Shown: in pieces, positions 12,711-26,489 of the stretch
Layout: each line of letters opens with the position of its first letter
Position numbering within the stretch: position 1 is the stretch's first letter
Assembly: GCA_003993805.1 (NCBI GenBank)
Contig: RSEF01000001.1
Span: 77,594,664 to 77,658,663, forward strand
DNA: 64,000 bases
Direction of reading: 5' to 3'
Source of the DNA: Himantopus leucocephalus
Lineage: Eukaryota; Chordata; Aves; Charadriiformes; Recurvirostridae
Translations under genes and position numbers: made by a program
The notes under the pieces: generated by a model
What the model saw: the letters and a program-made list of their open reading frames with translations, nothing else
Told to the model about the DNA's origin: nothing
Database searches by the model: none

Positions 12711-15244
12711 CACTTCTTAGAATTGCCAAAAACATTTCTGGTATATAATGGGGTACTAGAAGTTTCCAGGGACTGCTATTCGACTTCAAAGCCTTTACCT
12801 TGTAAATTTTGGGCTTCGAAAGGTTTTGGAAATAACCAAATATTGTTACCATCTGCCTTCTGTAGGTATGATCAGCTGATCAGCTCATTATGAAATCCGC
12901 TAATTGTTAATGAAGAGAATAGAATCTGTAGAATGCTTCACTGTTTTGCTTAACAAAAACTGTACAAACTTTGCACATTTTGGTACCAGCTTGCCTGTCT
13001 AGTTTGTTCTGTAAGATTTTATAGTATTTTGGATGACAGAATGGTACTCAAAATTCTGTGCTAACCTGAGTTTTGCTAAACTTCTGCAAAGAGGTATTAT
13101 TATTTTTCAAGCAGCCCTCCCTCCCTCCCCCCCCAAATGCATACTTTTTAGATTTTTAGAACTGAGTGATTTTTTTTCCCCATAGAAAATCAAATATTCT
13201 CAAATAGAATACATAAATTTTGTTTTTCAGAAAAAAAATATTAAAATGCAGTCCATCAACTAAGCAAGAAAATGACATCAGCTCTCAGTAAAGGTGAAAA
13301 TGTTGATCAGGTAAGGGCAAAGCAGGAGGCTGAGGGTTTGCACAGGCAGGAAAAATAATTTTAACATATCTCACTGATGTGAAGTTAAAGATGTTAATAT
13401 GCTCAGATAAAAAGCACTAGAGGATCACTGCAGCGGACTTTGGAAAGAGCTGGTACATGGAGTGAACATTAATGTAAACCATCATTTTTGTACAGAAAAT
13501 AATAAAATTACTACCTGTATTGAATACAGGTAATGTGCTGAGTGATCTGAGCAACTACGTTCCCATAGATTTGAACACAAGAGCAACGTAGCTTTTAGAT
13601 AGAACTGAGAAGCCCTTCCTACCGATACAGTACTGAGAAGTTCTAAGAAGGAACGCTTTAAGTTGGTCTATTTTCATGCTTTCACTGGTGAACCCAGCAT
13701 AAAAAAGAGCAAAACGGTAGAGAAGTTTGATGACAAATTTGGGAGACATGGGCATTATGGAACAAGATTAGAAACACATCTAGAAAAAAAATGAGCAAGC
13801 AAGTAGAAGTGCAAGGTTTTCAGAAGCCAAAACTGAACATGGCAAAGAGAAGGAAGAGTGACTGTGAACCACACATGCGATGCAGCAGCAAGACAGGGAA
13901 ATACAGACATAGGATATAACAGGCATTTGAGCTGGAGAAGTGATTAATGATACCATACAAGTGTACAACACCTGGTAAGACCTGAAATGCTGTATATAAT
14001 TCAGGTCATTCTTGTACAAGAAATATGAATGCAAATTGGTACTGATATAGCAAAGTACTAGTAGGTTGGTCAGGAGAAGGGAGACCTGACTTCATAAGAG
14101 AAAATTAAAAATGCTCTAAGAAGCTGTGTGTCTGTGCTCCAAGCTGCTCTGTAGCCCAGCAGGCACAGCTTAATACAGTGCTGGAAGCAAGCTAACACGT
14201 CCTTCCATGAGGGCAGGTCTATTAGGCTGTAGTTGGATACTTTTCAATTAGCTTGACATGTGAGAACGCAAGTTCCCCAAAATCTTGAACTTGACTTGTT
14301 TAACACAGTGGTTAAAAGATTTGAATATTTTTATAGATATAGTGAAAGGATGAATACCAAAGAGCTAGATGAGATAAAGTTCTTAAGTTTCAGAGTATTC
14401 TGGCAAGAAAAAAAAAAAGGTCACTAACTTCCCCTGGAAAAAACTTCAGCTGAAAAATTACAAGAATCTTTCTAACCACTGGTGGGAGTTGTTGAAACAG
14501 CTTCCAGTAAAACTAGTGGAGAACAACTGACCAATTTTATGAAGAAACTTGACAAGTTTAAGAAATGGAGTATCTAATTCCAAATAACTTTGGGATGCCT
14601 CTGAAAAAGACACTATAGACATATACACCTGGTCAACAAGGCAGTCATACACAGTCCTACACAGCTGTGAGATAACAAAAACATTTTTCTCCAGATTTAT
14701 TTTTTTAATATATTACCCTTACCTTTTTTTTTTTAAACAAACAAGCAAACAAACAAATAAAAAGCCCATGAAAAGTAAAACCACTTTTTAATTTTACTTC
14801 TATGGAAGTGACTGGTGGAAAGTTTGTTTTAGGCAAATCAGCATTTGAACAATGGAAGATATTCCACCAGAGAGTGTTGACAAGCTCTAGTTTCCTGGCT
14901 GTGGCTGTAATGCTAATTCTTACAGCTATTTTGAAATAAATATGCTGAAGGGAGTAATGGGAAAAAGCAGCAGTGTGCAGCAGATGCTAAGTCTACCCTG
15001 CAGTCTCTGCAGCAAAGAAAAATCTTGTAAGTAGGGTCAATTCTTACACGTTGCAATTGCAAAACAGCCTGTTACTCTTATTCAGTGAAGGAAGGAAGGA
15101 ATGATCCCTGATCAAAGCATGGAATAAGGGTCAGATTCGGTAGCAGCAGAAGGCAGACACCTAGTCATTCTTCTATGTGTCTGGCTGGCAGGACCTGTCC
15201 CAGTAGTCATTCTCTGAGCACGCCTGCTAGATTGGCTCCATTCT
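12711..15244. other. Unannotated non-coding sequence with low-complexity tracts
   Basis: A C-rich run (CCTCCCTCCCTCC followed by C8) lies near 13115-13133. An (AAAC)n-like run lies at 14735-14761 just after an 11-T stretch. A perfect short palindrome sits at 13512-13532 and is listed separately. No gene is recognised. Confidence 0.55.
13512..13532. repeat. 21-bp perfect palindrome
   Basis: TACCTGTATT and AATACAGGTA are exact reverse complements around a single central G. The site could form a small cruciform, or could bind a dimeric factor. It is isolated, with no adjoining promoter or gene. Confidence 0.7.
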
Positions 15245-15385
15245 TCTGTTAAATGGGTTCACTGATTAGAGCATTCATATGGGAAATGTGGGTTCAATTC
15301 TTTTCTCTCTCTGAGCATAAACAAACCTGCATCTTCCAGGGGAAAACTCCAACCATTATGCTAACAGGTATTCGGGAATGATGAT
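15245..15385 (+). repeat. Old tRNA-like repeat with pol III A/B-box remnants
   Basis: A tRNA-like phrase ACTGATTAGAGCATTC is followed at B-box distance by GGGTTCAATTC (15290-15300), one base off GGTTCRANYCC. About 50 bases on, the inverted half reads CCAGGGGAAAACTCC then AACCATTATGCTAACAGGTA, matching the reverse of the same tRNA-like head. This head-to-head arrangement resembles a known amniote repeat ending in a TATTCTGGG-like block, here TATTCGGGA. The copy is diverged and cannot be a functional tRNA: no acceptor or anticodon stem is formed. Confidence 0.5.
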
Positions 15386-17439
15386 CTTGCTCAGTCCTTC
15401 TTGTTGAAGCTTTGTATGGAATAATAAACATACATTAGGCCATAGAGGAAAATGATGCGTGAGCAAGACTTTGTAGCCAACGGTTAGCAGACTCGCACAA
15501 GTCTGTGTGCAGGTATACATGTGTGTAGATTTGTAGACATACTGTGGTAAGTATTTACTGGAGCAGCGAGTAGCCCTCGGGTTTCTCTACTTCCCAATAG
15601 CTCCCATTGTCAATAGAGAAGAGAGTCATGCTAATCCTTGCTTTTTTTCCTACCTTGTTTCTGTTACATCTAGGTCTTATTCGCAACACGCAGAGTGGGA
15701 TGGATGGACCAGTGAGAGACTCACCCAGCAACGTACTTTTGTCTGGCATGTTCATAGAGAGTCGCGGGTTCAAAGCCTTTTTCACAAATCCAGATCTTCC
15801 ACTGTCTAGGTTAAGTCCCCTGGGCATTTATCAATGCGATACAAACAAAGAGTCAGAAGTAGCTTTTCCTTCAACATGCGTTGTGAGGTGGGGTGGACAC
15901 CAGTATCAAACTCAAGAAGATTCAGGGTTGGTCAATGTGTGGAAAAGGACCGGGGTTTGACACTTCTGTATCCACTGCAGTTCGAAGAAGCTACTTTGGA
16001 TAACCCAGCTTCCTTTAAGCTTATATATACATTTCTGGACCCAAGTTTTTGGACCCAGTTGTCCTCATCTTAAGCAGGCTGTGGTCTCGTTGGGGTAGTA
16101 CACTCTCTTGGCAGCAGGCATTTGAGACTGGGGATGCTGGAAAGAACCAGCATTGTGATCTGTTATGAATTTAGCCCTAAATGAGTGCTGTAGATCTAGT
16201 CCTGAGCATATATCCCCTTTTGAAAATGTTGTTCTAAGAGACTGAATAATAATTCAGTAGTTATCAGTTAATTACTGAATTGTGAAAAATGGCAGAACAG
16301 ATGAAGAAATACTCACACAAAACCAATGTATTCTTCTCAACAGCTACATTTGCCTGATAATGCAGTTCAAAATTATTTATTTACGTTCATATTTGCACTG
16401 CAGAGTAATAATAAATGTTGTGAAGTACTTTTTTTATACAGAATCAATCTCACTATATTTTGTAAAAAGTCACGAAGTTGCAATAATGTGAGACCTTACA
16501 AAATGCTGTATCTGCTATTAAGCATTTGCTAAGAAATGGTGAAGAAACCATTGTTTTTTATGTCAATTTTATGGGATATGTGGATAGGTAAAATGCAACT
16601 TAGTGAGCTTTTACTGTGTTGCTTACTGATTCCAGGCATATAATTTACAGTATCGGAGGATAGATTTGCATACATTTGTCTTATTACATAAACCAAACAG
16701 AGATTTCTTGTAGATATCAAACAAAACCTGCTTGAAATATATTCCTATGGCTGCCAAAAGGGGTTTTGTAACACATTACTAGATTATGCTTGTCAGTGGT
16801 AAACAGGATTCAAGAAAACCCCCACAAACGCACAGAAAAGAAATTTGAAGGTGTGCTCTCTTGGTAACAACTACATTTTACTGTTTTGTGAACTTGTTGA
16901 TAGAAATTTTCTAAGCAGCCGGTTCGGGGAGACTTGCACTGGCAATCCACTCTGACTTGCAGTATGACCAAACACTTTATCAAATCAGGACAGATGGCCG
17001 AGATGTGAACCTGTCAATGGGAAGAAAATGCAGGAGGACAGTGTTTCTCTGCTGTAGCAGTGCTGCAGGAAGAATATTTGACAATGGGCAGAGTATCTTT
17101 TTCCCCCTCAGCTTTGTAAGGCATAGCTGTAGGCCATCTCTCCATGACATATTACCTTCTGGCATAGAGACAATAACAGGTAAGGTATCAAAGAGACATT
17201 GTGATCTCATTCGCTGAATTTAAAGAAGAGGGGAGAGAAAACACTCAGATTGGAAAAAGGAAAAGTGAACAGGAGTTTTTAACAGTGATGGTGGGATTTT
17301 TTTGTGTGGTGAAGTAAGAAGCTGGAGCTACCTACAAATCACACCACTTTAAAAAACATGGGGTTTGTCACAGCTGATCAGACAACTACTCTAAATTCTG
17401 CCTCCAGCTGTGGCTGATACCTGATGCTATCAAGGGGGG
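15386..17439. other. Unannotated non-coding sequence
   Basis: The interval holds a 117-codon plus-strand frame (15607-15960) without recognisable domains and a hairpin at 16251-16281, listed separately. The phrase GGTTCAAAGCC near 15769 resembles a pol III B box but has no A-box partner. No exon or RNA gene is supported. Confidence 0.5.
16251..16281. repeat. Inverted repeat, 13-bp stem
   Basis: AATTCAGTAGTTA (16251-16263) pairs with TAATTACTGAATT (16269-16281), with one G:T wobble when transcribed from the plus strand and a 5-base loop. It is AT-rich and isolated. It is too short for a microRNA precursor and has no terminator-like T run directly after it. Confidence 0.7.
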
Positions 17440-17540
17440 GAAAAAGCCCCGTAATACATTTAAGTCAACAGAATGGAGTAAAACAATTGAACCTGACTAT
17501 TACAGCCCAGAGCATCAGGCCCGAATTCCCTTATTTGTCT
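17440..17540. repeat. Possible remnant of a palindromic amniote repeat
   Basis: The phrases AAGTCAACAGAATGGAGTAAAAC and GAGCATCAGGCCCGAATTCCC recall the TTGAAGTCAATGGAGTTACAC and GGATCAGGCCC blocks of old palindromic repeats. Divergence is high and the assignment is weak. Confidence 0.3.
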
Positions 17541-18889
17541 GTGCTGCCAGAGTTATATCAGCTGAGTGCAATATGACATTTTTTGAACATTCAACCCTTC
17601 CTGTTCAAGTCAGTGGGAATGTTGAGTGCCCATGAACTACAATGATCATAAAATTAGTCAGACTTATTAAAAATCCACTCACAGCATTTAAAACTCCATG
17701 ACCATCTGTTGAAATACATTCCACAGGCCAACTAGGGAAAACTGAATTAAAAAAAAAAAAACAAAACCAAAACCTAACATGACTACCAACAAAAATCCAG
17801 TCCTTACTGATTCCAGTTGGACAACTGAAGTTTTTAAGCTTAGCTACAGCTGCAGGAGATACGAATGGCAAGCAGGATGAAAGAGTACAGTGCAGGAGAC
17901 AGAAGAGATTCTGATGGCCTAAGCTGCAGTTCGAAGAACATTTCTTTCAGCAACAGGTCAGCATAAATAGCCTCTGAGCCATCCTGACTCCCACCATTGC
18001 CACATGCTGACACTCTTAAATGCTCATGCAACTGTTTGGGGTTGTTTTTGAGTTATTTATAACCTAATGAGTTCCCTGACCCAGTTCAGAAGTAGCCCCA
18101 AAAGCACACAGCAGAAGGGAAAGCATGGGGATGGCTTTAAACGGCCTGAGGGCCTGTGAGGTTTTTGTGACCTTGATCTCTGTGAGCAGTTTAAGAATTC
18201 AGGTCCTTATAGTGCTTTTGAATGGTCAAAATGTAGTTGAGACTATGCACTTATTTTTGGTTGTTTAGCAAAGAACCGTGCAGACATACAGTAGCATACG
18301 CTGCGCTCCCACACCGGTCATTATGAAACCGTGTTATGCTGCTTCTGTCGAGTGCAGTCAGCTTCAGTATGGGGTGTCAGATGGTATCGCATCTCTTTCC
18401 TCAATGGAAGTGTCAATCACCTTTTCTGTGAGTATATTAGTTGTTCCATTTACTATGTATAATTATTTGATTGCATCTCTTTGGTAAATAACGTTTTTCA
18501 TAAAATATAGAACAAAAAGAGCTTACCTACGCGGCTGAGAGAGGCTAGCTCTATGGATGTATTACCAGTTGTGTTAGCATCTGGGATACTTTTTTTCCTG
18601 GGGAAATTCCTGTAAAAGAAATGTACTTATCACCTGAAAGCTCCTAAAGAAACCAATACAAGGGATCACATGCACCAGCAAGGTGAATTGATTATCCTTG
18701 TACATAAGAATAATTTTTCCTCTCCTCAACGATAGTCTGTAAGCTTTGTCAACACAGAGTACTGGAATTTCCTCTAGAACAACCACAGGAGCTATTACAC
18801 ATTAAAATATGGTAGATTGCATCTTAGAAATTTGTATGCCCCAAAGCTCTCTCTCCTGAGTATGACAACATCTCTAATCAAAATATTTA
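17541..18889. other. Unannotated non-coding sequence
   Basis: A 13-A run occurs near 17750. No gene, RNA or confident repeat was recognised. Confidence 0.55.
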
Positions 18890-19030
18890 TCCTTACAGCA
18901 CCTATATAAGCCAGGAAGGCACAGTTATGGCTGTTATACAGACGGGGAACTGAGATAAGTAAGGTTAGCTCCAAGAAAAAAATTTTGTTCTGCCTAGCTA
19001 GAAACTAAGTGCTCAAGTTCGCAAATCCTC
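18890..19030 (-). repeat. MIR-like SINE remnant
   Basis: On the plus strand the segment shows, in order, a CCTTACAGCACCTATATAAG block, ACAGACGGGGAACTGAGATAAG, an AAGGTTAGCTCC block and a CTAGCTAGAAACTAAGTGC block. These follow the reverse complement of MIR: ATTTTACAGATGAGGAAACTGAGGC, then AGGTTAAGTGACTTGCCC, then CACAGCTAGTAAGTGG. The element therefore lies on the minus strand. Divergence is high, as expected for a repeat that predates birds. Confidence 0.55.
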
Positions 19031-22000
19031 TGTATATTCCCGTTTGGTGTGTGAGAAACTGTAGGAAGCCGTGGTTTGACTAGTATCTTTATTAACCGGA
19101 CTAATTCTTACTTTAGACTACTGAAGTTCTGCTATCGACTTGTCTTATCTTGGCTGAGCTAAATATCTCAGCTCAGGTGAACATCGCCTATCAAGTAAAG
19201 CCACTGAGGACCATGGATCAGCAATTCAGAAGTTCCATGAAGCCTCTTCCATTCAGTATGTGCCAAGAATCACTGAACCATACTGACAATATTTTGTCTA
19301 GGAGACATGACTTGATCATGTATGATTAAAAAATCTGCTCAGAAGTGTTGAGAGGGTTGTCACCACCCTCATTGACTAGATAACTTTCCAGAAGGTGTGA
19401 GAGCTGGAGTTGGTGCCTTCATCAGCCCAAGAAAATTGAAACCCACATCATATCACAAAATGTAATGTAAATATGTCATGGTTATGCACTGTGGGAACTG
19501 CAGTTCTCTTACCTTGTGCTCCCAGGCTACTCAGACATATTCTATTAAATAGTATAGAAAAAAACTGTAAAAATTAAATTGTGATTCTGTTCATGAAAAA
19601 AAGCCAAAGAAACATGACACCTCTTTATGCCACAGATATTTTCACAGTGCGATAAGAATCATACCAGCATAAACTAGTGAGAAAAATACACCTTTATGCA
19701 GGTAGGATGGTGAGAAAATTAGTAATCTGTTTTTCAGAAAGATTTTTTAAAAATGTTTGTACTTTTATGATATTGTTCAATATTTATGGAAACTTACCAT
19801 ATTTGAAGGAATTTCCATTTTAGGAACATAACTGTTATTGTAGTCTATGACTGAAAGAAGTGAATTTCAAGAGCTAAGTAGGATATCATGAAAAATCAAA
19901 GTTCCAGCTGTTCCTGCGAGGAATACAGACTTAAAGCACAGGATAGATGTATTCTGTGAAGGGGAATACCTCGGGTGGAAGAATTAAGTTTTGTTGCCTT
20001 CTAAAAGGGGGGTAAAAAATTTGCATACGATTCTCATTGCGGTCATTTAAAATATGAATAATTCCACTTTAAAATTAATGACATTTTCCCAATTATATTG
20101 TTTTTCCTGTGGGAAATTATGTTTTCAACTAGAGGAATCTTGGAGCATTATTTTTTATTTACATCAAAAGACTGTTTTTCTTACCATCCAAAAATACTGA
20201 TCCTTACTATCACAGTGCTTCAATGGAACTATGGTCCACGTCATATTTTCTGTCACTCTCTTTTCTCATAACACATAATATTATCAAACTACCATTAAGA
20301 CGTGTTCCCTAAGCAGGGAACTGAGACATTACAGCAAATATTGTCTGAAAAGGAAGTTGGACTCTCAATAAGTAGTGCTGGAAAGGAATTCTACTGTAAG
20401 GGAATGCAGTGGCACTTCTAAATCGAAATATTCCAACCTTAGTCAAAATGGTTTTATTTTCATTATTTAAAAACAAATCAAACCAACAAAACCTTTTTGG
20501 AGAAGTGTTGACAATGTGTTTTTATTGTGTTAACAAAGTATTTTTATTTTCACTGATATTTTCTATGAAAAAATAATTTGACCAACTCTCCACATACTTA
20601 AAAACCAATAGAAAGATCAGTGTTCAGGTTCTTTCTAGATCTATGTATATTAATACATTCAATTCAAAATTCCTCTGGCTGAAAAAAAGTGATAAGGAAT
20701 AGGTGAGTGAATATACTAAAGTAATGGAAAAAGATATTTCATCTGAAGTAAAATTTAAACATTGTATGAGATTGTTAAGTAACAAGATAGAAAGGACTGA
20801 GGCTTTTTTTCAACCACAGAAAATGAGCTTTGCAGGTTTCCCAAGGTCAAATTAGCTATTGAATAAAATATTCTTTATTGAAGTGGGAGAGCAGATTATC
20901 GCAAGACTGATATTTCTGCAAATGAGGCACTTTGATGCCACCATTGTTATGAATTGTTGTGATGCTCATGTAAGCACTTACTTAACCCTACTGGTCCTCT
21001 CTCTGAAGGGACAGTGCTACAGGCAAAGTGTTGAAATAGCACAAGGAGGGCTCCATTATTTACATCCACAATGTAAAATGTGAGAGAACTTCTTAGGGTC
21101 AGTGATATTGAACACCAGCATACAGATTAAACAATGCTGAAAATTAGACAACAGCTACCGGGAGGGAAAAGGCAAAGTACACGCTTTCAAGACCTCTTCC
21201 ACAGCTGTCATGAACATCTTTTAAAAAATTTCACTGGTTGACAAAGCAAGATGGCAAGATGCCCTGCACTCAGTGGCATTTTCTGGAACCCTCAAGAAGA
21301 TGCCTCTGTGCTTTCGTAAAATTACGGACATTTACATGGGACACGAGGAGAACTTTATCCAAAATGCATCAGAGATGTAGCCCAGGGACTCTGTAAGAGA
21401 CAGTAAGCCTACAAAAGCAATTGAAGGAGGTTTTTAGGAGGGCTTGACAGATTACAGTCTAGGGGCACTACTGTTACTTTCTCAGTGGCAAGCTTGCTTG
21501 ATATGATCAACAACAAAGGACTGGAACAGCAAAAAACCAACACTGAAATATGGCTTAGAAGCCATGGAGCTTTATGAGGTTTCTTTGTTTTTCTAGGGAA
21601 AAAGGAAAGGAAAAAACTCTGCAGACTTAATTAAATGAAACACCAACGCATAGTTCACTCTTACCTCTGTAGGGAGAGCTAGCTAAGAGCAATAGCCTAG
21701 ACTCTACTCCATGTTAAGCAATATCAGCAGAATGGCTTCCACTCCAATGAGGTCTATTTACACAAAACTGCTGAAAAGAAGTCATGCTAGCAATGGTTTA
21801 TGCTGTATAAGGAAACCTGAAGTATAAATGTCATGGGAAGCAGCTTAATCTGGCACACAAAGCCTTTCTACTAATATGGGAGGGGTTATGCAATGATAAG
21901 AACAGCTTTTGAATTTGTCAGACTAGCAATTAAAAGAAAAAAATGCTTCATTTCTAGACTGGAAAGGTTTTACAGAGAATAACTATTAAATGCTAAGCTG

Positions 22001-25000
22001 GGTGCTGTTTTAATGGAATCATATTTTAATGTAGAATAGCTAATATATGTTGCATGCATCACACAAGAAATTGACTAAAAGTACATGGTACTCCCAGGTA
22101 TGTAAAATGGGGAAAATTACAAGACAATCTGCATATGCATCTTTTCCATCTGAAGAGTCAAGTCCAAACCTGCTCCCAGTGTAAGAAACTGAAGTTCTGT
22201 CATTAAATTCAATGAGTGTGAATGTAACCCATTTAGGTCTTATAGTCAATTTCTATATTTTAAGAGATATAAATTGACACTATCCACTGGTTAGAAATCA
22301 CCTTTTCTCCTGGATAGATTTACTACCTGAGGGTGATCAACTTTATATAGACGAAAACGAATTACCTCAAAGCAGAAGAGTTTAATGTTTCCTCAGGCTA
22401 CTTGCAAAAACTACTAAAGTTGAAAACAAATAGAAAACAAGAAATACAAGATCAAGAAACTGATTAAATAGGGCAATATGTTTGTGTTTAAGCAGGCTCA
22501 GTAACCTCCTAGGAATAACTACGCAGATTCTTCCTTTGGGAAAAGTGGAGAAGAACACAGCCAATTCATGGCAAGAACCACAGGAGAGGGAGGGAATTGA
22601 AATACCTAATGTAAGAGCACTGATAAAGTTTTAAAGGACCATAAAACCATCAAGCCTCTAAGGTGCTAACAGCATTATTAATAAACCCCAGGTTAAAAAT
22701 TAATGATTAAGGTAATCATCAAAACAAAGTTCCATGCAATGTGTAGAAAGTAGCTTAAAAGCAAATCTTCAGGTTAGTGAATGGAACATTTCTAAATACG
22801 AGCAAGATTTGGGCACAGTGCTTATACTACTTAAAAAAACACCCTTAATTGGAAGGCCTTAAACTTGCAGCACACAGCCACTGCCTTACATACATATTTG
22901 TCTTTGAAAAATATTGCATATACCCACTGAGAGGAGAGTATTCCCTCTGATCTGCATAAAGCAGAACAGAGTAGGAGAATGAACAAGAAGGTACACTGAT
23001 AGTCACACAACAAACTCCGGTGGTGCTGCTGGCCATGGATTTCTAAAAAAAGGGAAAGAAAGATAGGTGGAGCAAAACATTAATACCTTAAACAATTTGC
23101 CAGTCTTCAAGTCAAATTCAGAAAATAGAATCTCTTACACAAACCAATCATACCAGCAGCGACAATAAAATAATTAGACAAGCTCTGACACATAGTGGAG
23201 GATTTTCTGCTCCTCTTTTATTGCATTTCTGGTCAGTCAAATAGAGAAAGAAGCCAGATTAAAAANAAAAAAAACAGACAGAAAATAAACAAAAATCCAC
23301 TCTGAAATCGACCTTCTCAAAAATGGAAAAGCAGTTCTAAAGAAGATGTTGATCTTTTGCTTGCATAATGTTAAAGATGATTTTCAAGGTTTTTTAACTT
23401 GAATTTTAGATAAAACTGTTGATTTATCTTCTTTTTCACATAATTAAAGCTTTGTTTTCAGTAAAAATCTTGACAGCTATTTCAATAAAATGTTGATGAA
23501 AAATGTCATGACAGATTCCATAACAAGAATTTTGGAAAAGATGGGAATTTTGTATGTAAATATATTCATTTTTGAAAAAGGTTCAGACATTGTTTTGCAA
23601 TAAGCACATGAAATTTTTTACTGCTTTTATTTTATTGGAAGAACTTCAGACTGTTTCAAAATTTGGATCTATATTTGCATTTTTGAAATTCAAGGCAGCT
23701 GTCAGTTTTCATATAAAAAACCCCAACCTCCTCTACTGAGAATTTAGCAGTATTTTAAAGCATTGTGAAAGAATGAAAACACACAAAATGTTTCCTTAGA
23801 CAGTCTATACTTTCTCCTTGTATCTGCCATGATGTTACAAATTTAAATTTTCCAAATTTTGATGCTTTTGGGCTTGCTGGTTTGGGTAAAACCTTGCCAT
23901 TTTTGAAACAGCCAAAAATTCTAGTGAAGTCAATGAAAACTTTGCTTCAGTGACCTGAAGAATCAAATTTTTACAATGTTACTGAAGGAAAAAAGAAACG
24001 CAAAACAGTTTATCATGAGGATAAAAAGAAAAATCAACTTTTGATTCTTAAATGTCTGCACTACTTACAGGAAAATGCAAATCAGAGCAAAATGCAGTGT
24101 AAAATTAAAATTAAAATTAATGGAATTAAAAAGAAATACCATTCTGCACTGGCATACAGTCAGACGCATAAGAAAGGAGTTGTATCTAAGGTCTATTCAA
24201 GTCTATTTTAGACTGGTTACTTAAGAAAATAATTCTCTGTTATAGCACTGAGTCTCTAGTTAATCTGTCACATTGTATAACCATTTCTAACACTGCCAAA
24301 TTGATACAACATACGCCGACTCAGGTTGGGTACTGCTGTACACCCATCTTGTACTCAAAGAGCAAACAAAAATACGAATGCAAAGCAATACAGAAATAAG
24401 CCCATTTTTATCCCCTACAACTTTGTTAATTAGTAACTGAATTTCTAGCAAACTCATGCAAAGTACATACTGAGGAACATGGAGCTGGGCTTTCATTCCT
24501 TTTTTTTTTTTTTTTAATTTTCAAAAGCCAATATTGTAGTTCTGTGTTTCTTAAAAGAATGTAACTCTTTTTTAATTGTGTAAAAGAGAAGGAAAAACAT
24601 TTTCCAAATCTCCAACTTATTGTGCAAATGAGAGTAAGCTTCCTGACCAGCTCTCACCATTACCCAGACATTGTAGGTCTCCACAGACCTTTGGTGTTCA
24701 GACCAACCACAAAAAGGACTTATTACGGCACTGTGACTGCTCCTCTCTTCCAAGCATTCACCTGGTTTCGCCTGTTCAACACATGATCGGTATCACAGAG
24801 AAAGGGCAATACAAGCTCAAAATCTCAACGTAGCAGAGACACACATTACACCCACTTTTGCCATCTTCCAGCACCGTGTGCTGTGGACCTCTGAAACAAC
24901 TTCTGAAGGGCAGGGAGGACTTTCCTATGTACATCAGAGTCCAAATAATGGAGATGATACATTGTTGTGTGCAAATAATTTGCCAAAGGGAAAATGAGAG

Positions 25001-26489
25001 GGAGGGACAGCTAGTAGATAGATAAACCATCTCTACTGATTTGTGAGCATGTAAGGAAGACAGTTCTTTACACATGAATGTGATATTTAAGTTAGACTAA
25101 TAAAATGAAGTCCCTGGTCTGGTAAAGATCTAAGCACATATGTAGCTTGACACACATGAGCAGTTCTTTGGGATACAAGCCTGTTAACATTCAACAAATG
25201 AAGCTCTTGCAGAGTACTTCACCCGCAATATATTCAAACCAAATTGAGAAATCTGAAAAAGGAAACAGCTGAGATATGAATATTTAAAACTTTGCTGCAG
25301 CAGTGGACATGTGTAATAACTTTTCAAAGAGATTTTCAGAGGATTTTTTTTAATACTGTACACACAGCACTTGTCCTAAATACATATTTACATGATGGAC
25401 TGGAAAAGCTCTTTTAGAAACTGTTCTGGTCTTCTGGGTAAATAATATTCCTTTTAAAAAATTATGAATACATATTTAACAGACAAACTAGAATGGCTCT
25501 ATTAGGCACATCATAAACAATTTTTTTAACTGTCTAGTGAATATGTTTACTGCAACACAGAAAAGGATCCAGATTGTTTAACCTTCTGTAATTTATTTTT
25601 CAACTGCAGTTCTTTTGCAATTTTAAGCCCCCTCCCCAAACAAAAATAAAAAAGTCTCCTCCCTCCTCTCCTCTCAGTACTGTCCAGTATGAAGCTTAGT
25701 AGAGGTAACTGTGAAGGAAAACAAAACTTTTTCTGTGAACAGTATTGTTGAAGCAGTGTGTTCCATACCGTACATCAATAATTTTTGCCTCCTAGACATA
25801 TGATGCTTAAAAAACTTGTGAACCAAATTTTTCTGTCAATGATATGGGTGCTCTGGAGAGTTAGAAAAAGAGATTGGAATAGTCTTCCCTTCTGCCCCCA
25901 AACAGAAAAGATAAAATCTCAACTGATCCCAAAGAACCTAGTTAAGAACTGAACTTATCTGTATGAAGCTCCACAGTACCAAGGCAATGTTGATTAAGCC
26001 ATATACGTTCAATGGAGGAAAGACAGTTTTGCCTTTTTCCACTGAGAAAGTATCTAAATAAACAAGTTTGTAAAAATGGTGACCATTCATAAGTAAAAAA
26101 ATATTGAACCAATCATTCCGCCTGATTTATTTACTCAGTTTTGCTCAGTGTCTGCACTGTTTGTGTTGTGTAAAAAACATGGCAAGTTGGTACAGGTATT
26201 CACCTTATCAGTAAGCATCTTTGGGCACCGTTCCTCCATGACTATTAAGTACTTTTAATGCAACTTTACAAATTACCTCTTTAGGGAGCATTTAAAGCTA
26301 AACTTCATTTACTTAAAACCATACATAGGAATATAGTGTAAGAGATATCACTGATCTTACTAACATGAAATAAAAATAGAAGATATGGGGAAGGAATAAA
26401 AAACCCAGTTCTTATCTATAGAACAGATTCCCAAAAGGGATTAGACAGATATTCACGCGCTCGAGATGTTTAATGGCACCACCTTGTTA
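19031..26489. other. Unannotated non-coding sequence, 7.5 kb
   Basis: This is the longest stretch with nothing recognised. It contains scattered A- and T-runs, notably about 17 T at 24500-24516, a short AAAATT repeat at 24101-24120, and a single ambiguous base at 23266. Open frames never exceed 100 codons and show no domain. No structural RNA was seen. Confidence 0.5.

Noticed and set aside
15607..15960. 117-codon plus-strand frame with a hydrophobic start resembling a signal peptide
   Set aside because: The apparent hydrophobic stretch comes from a T-rich run. No recognisable domain follows.
16950..17217. Opposed frames ending at an ACAG/GTAAGG donor-like site
   Set aside because: A single good donor sequence with no acceptor or protein signature is not enough to call an exon.
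22080..22130. MIR-like phrase GTAAAATGGGGAAAATTAC
   Set aside because: Only about 20 bases match, too short to separate from chance.
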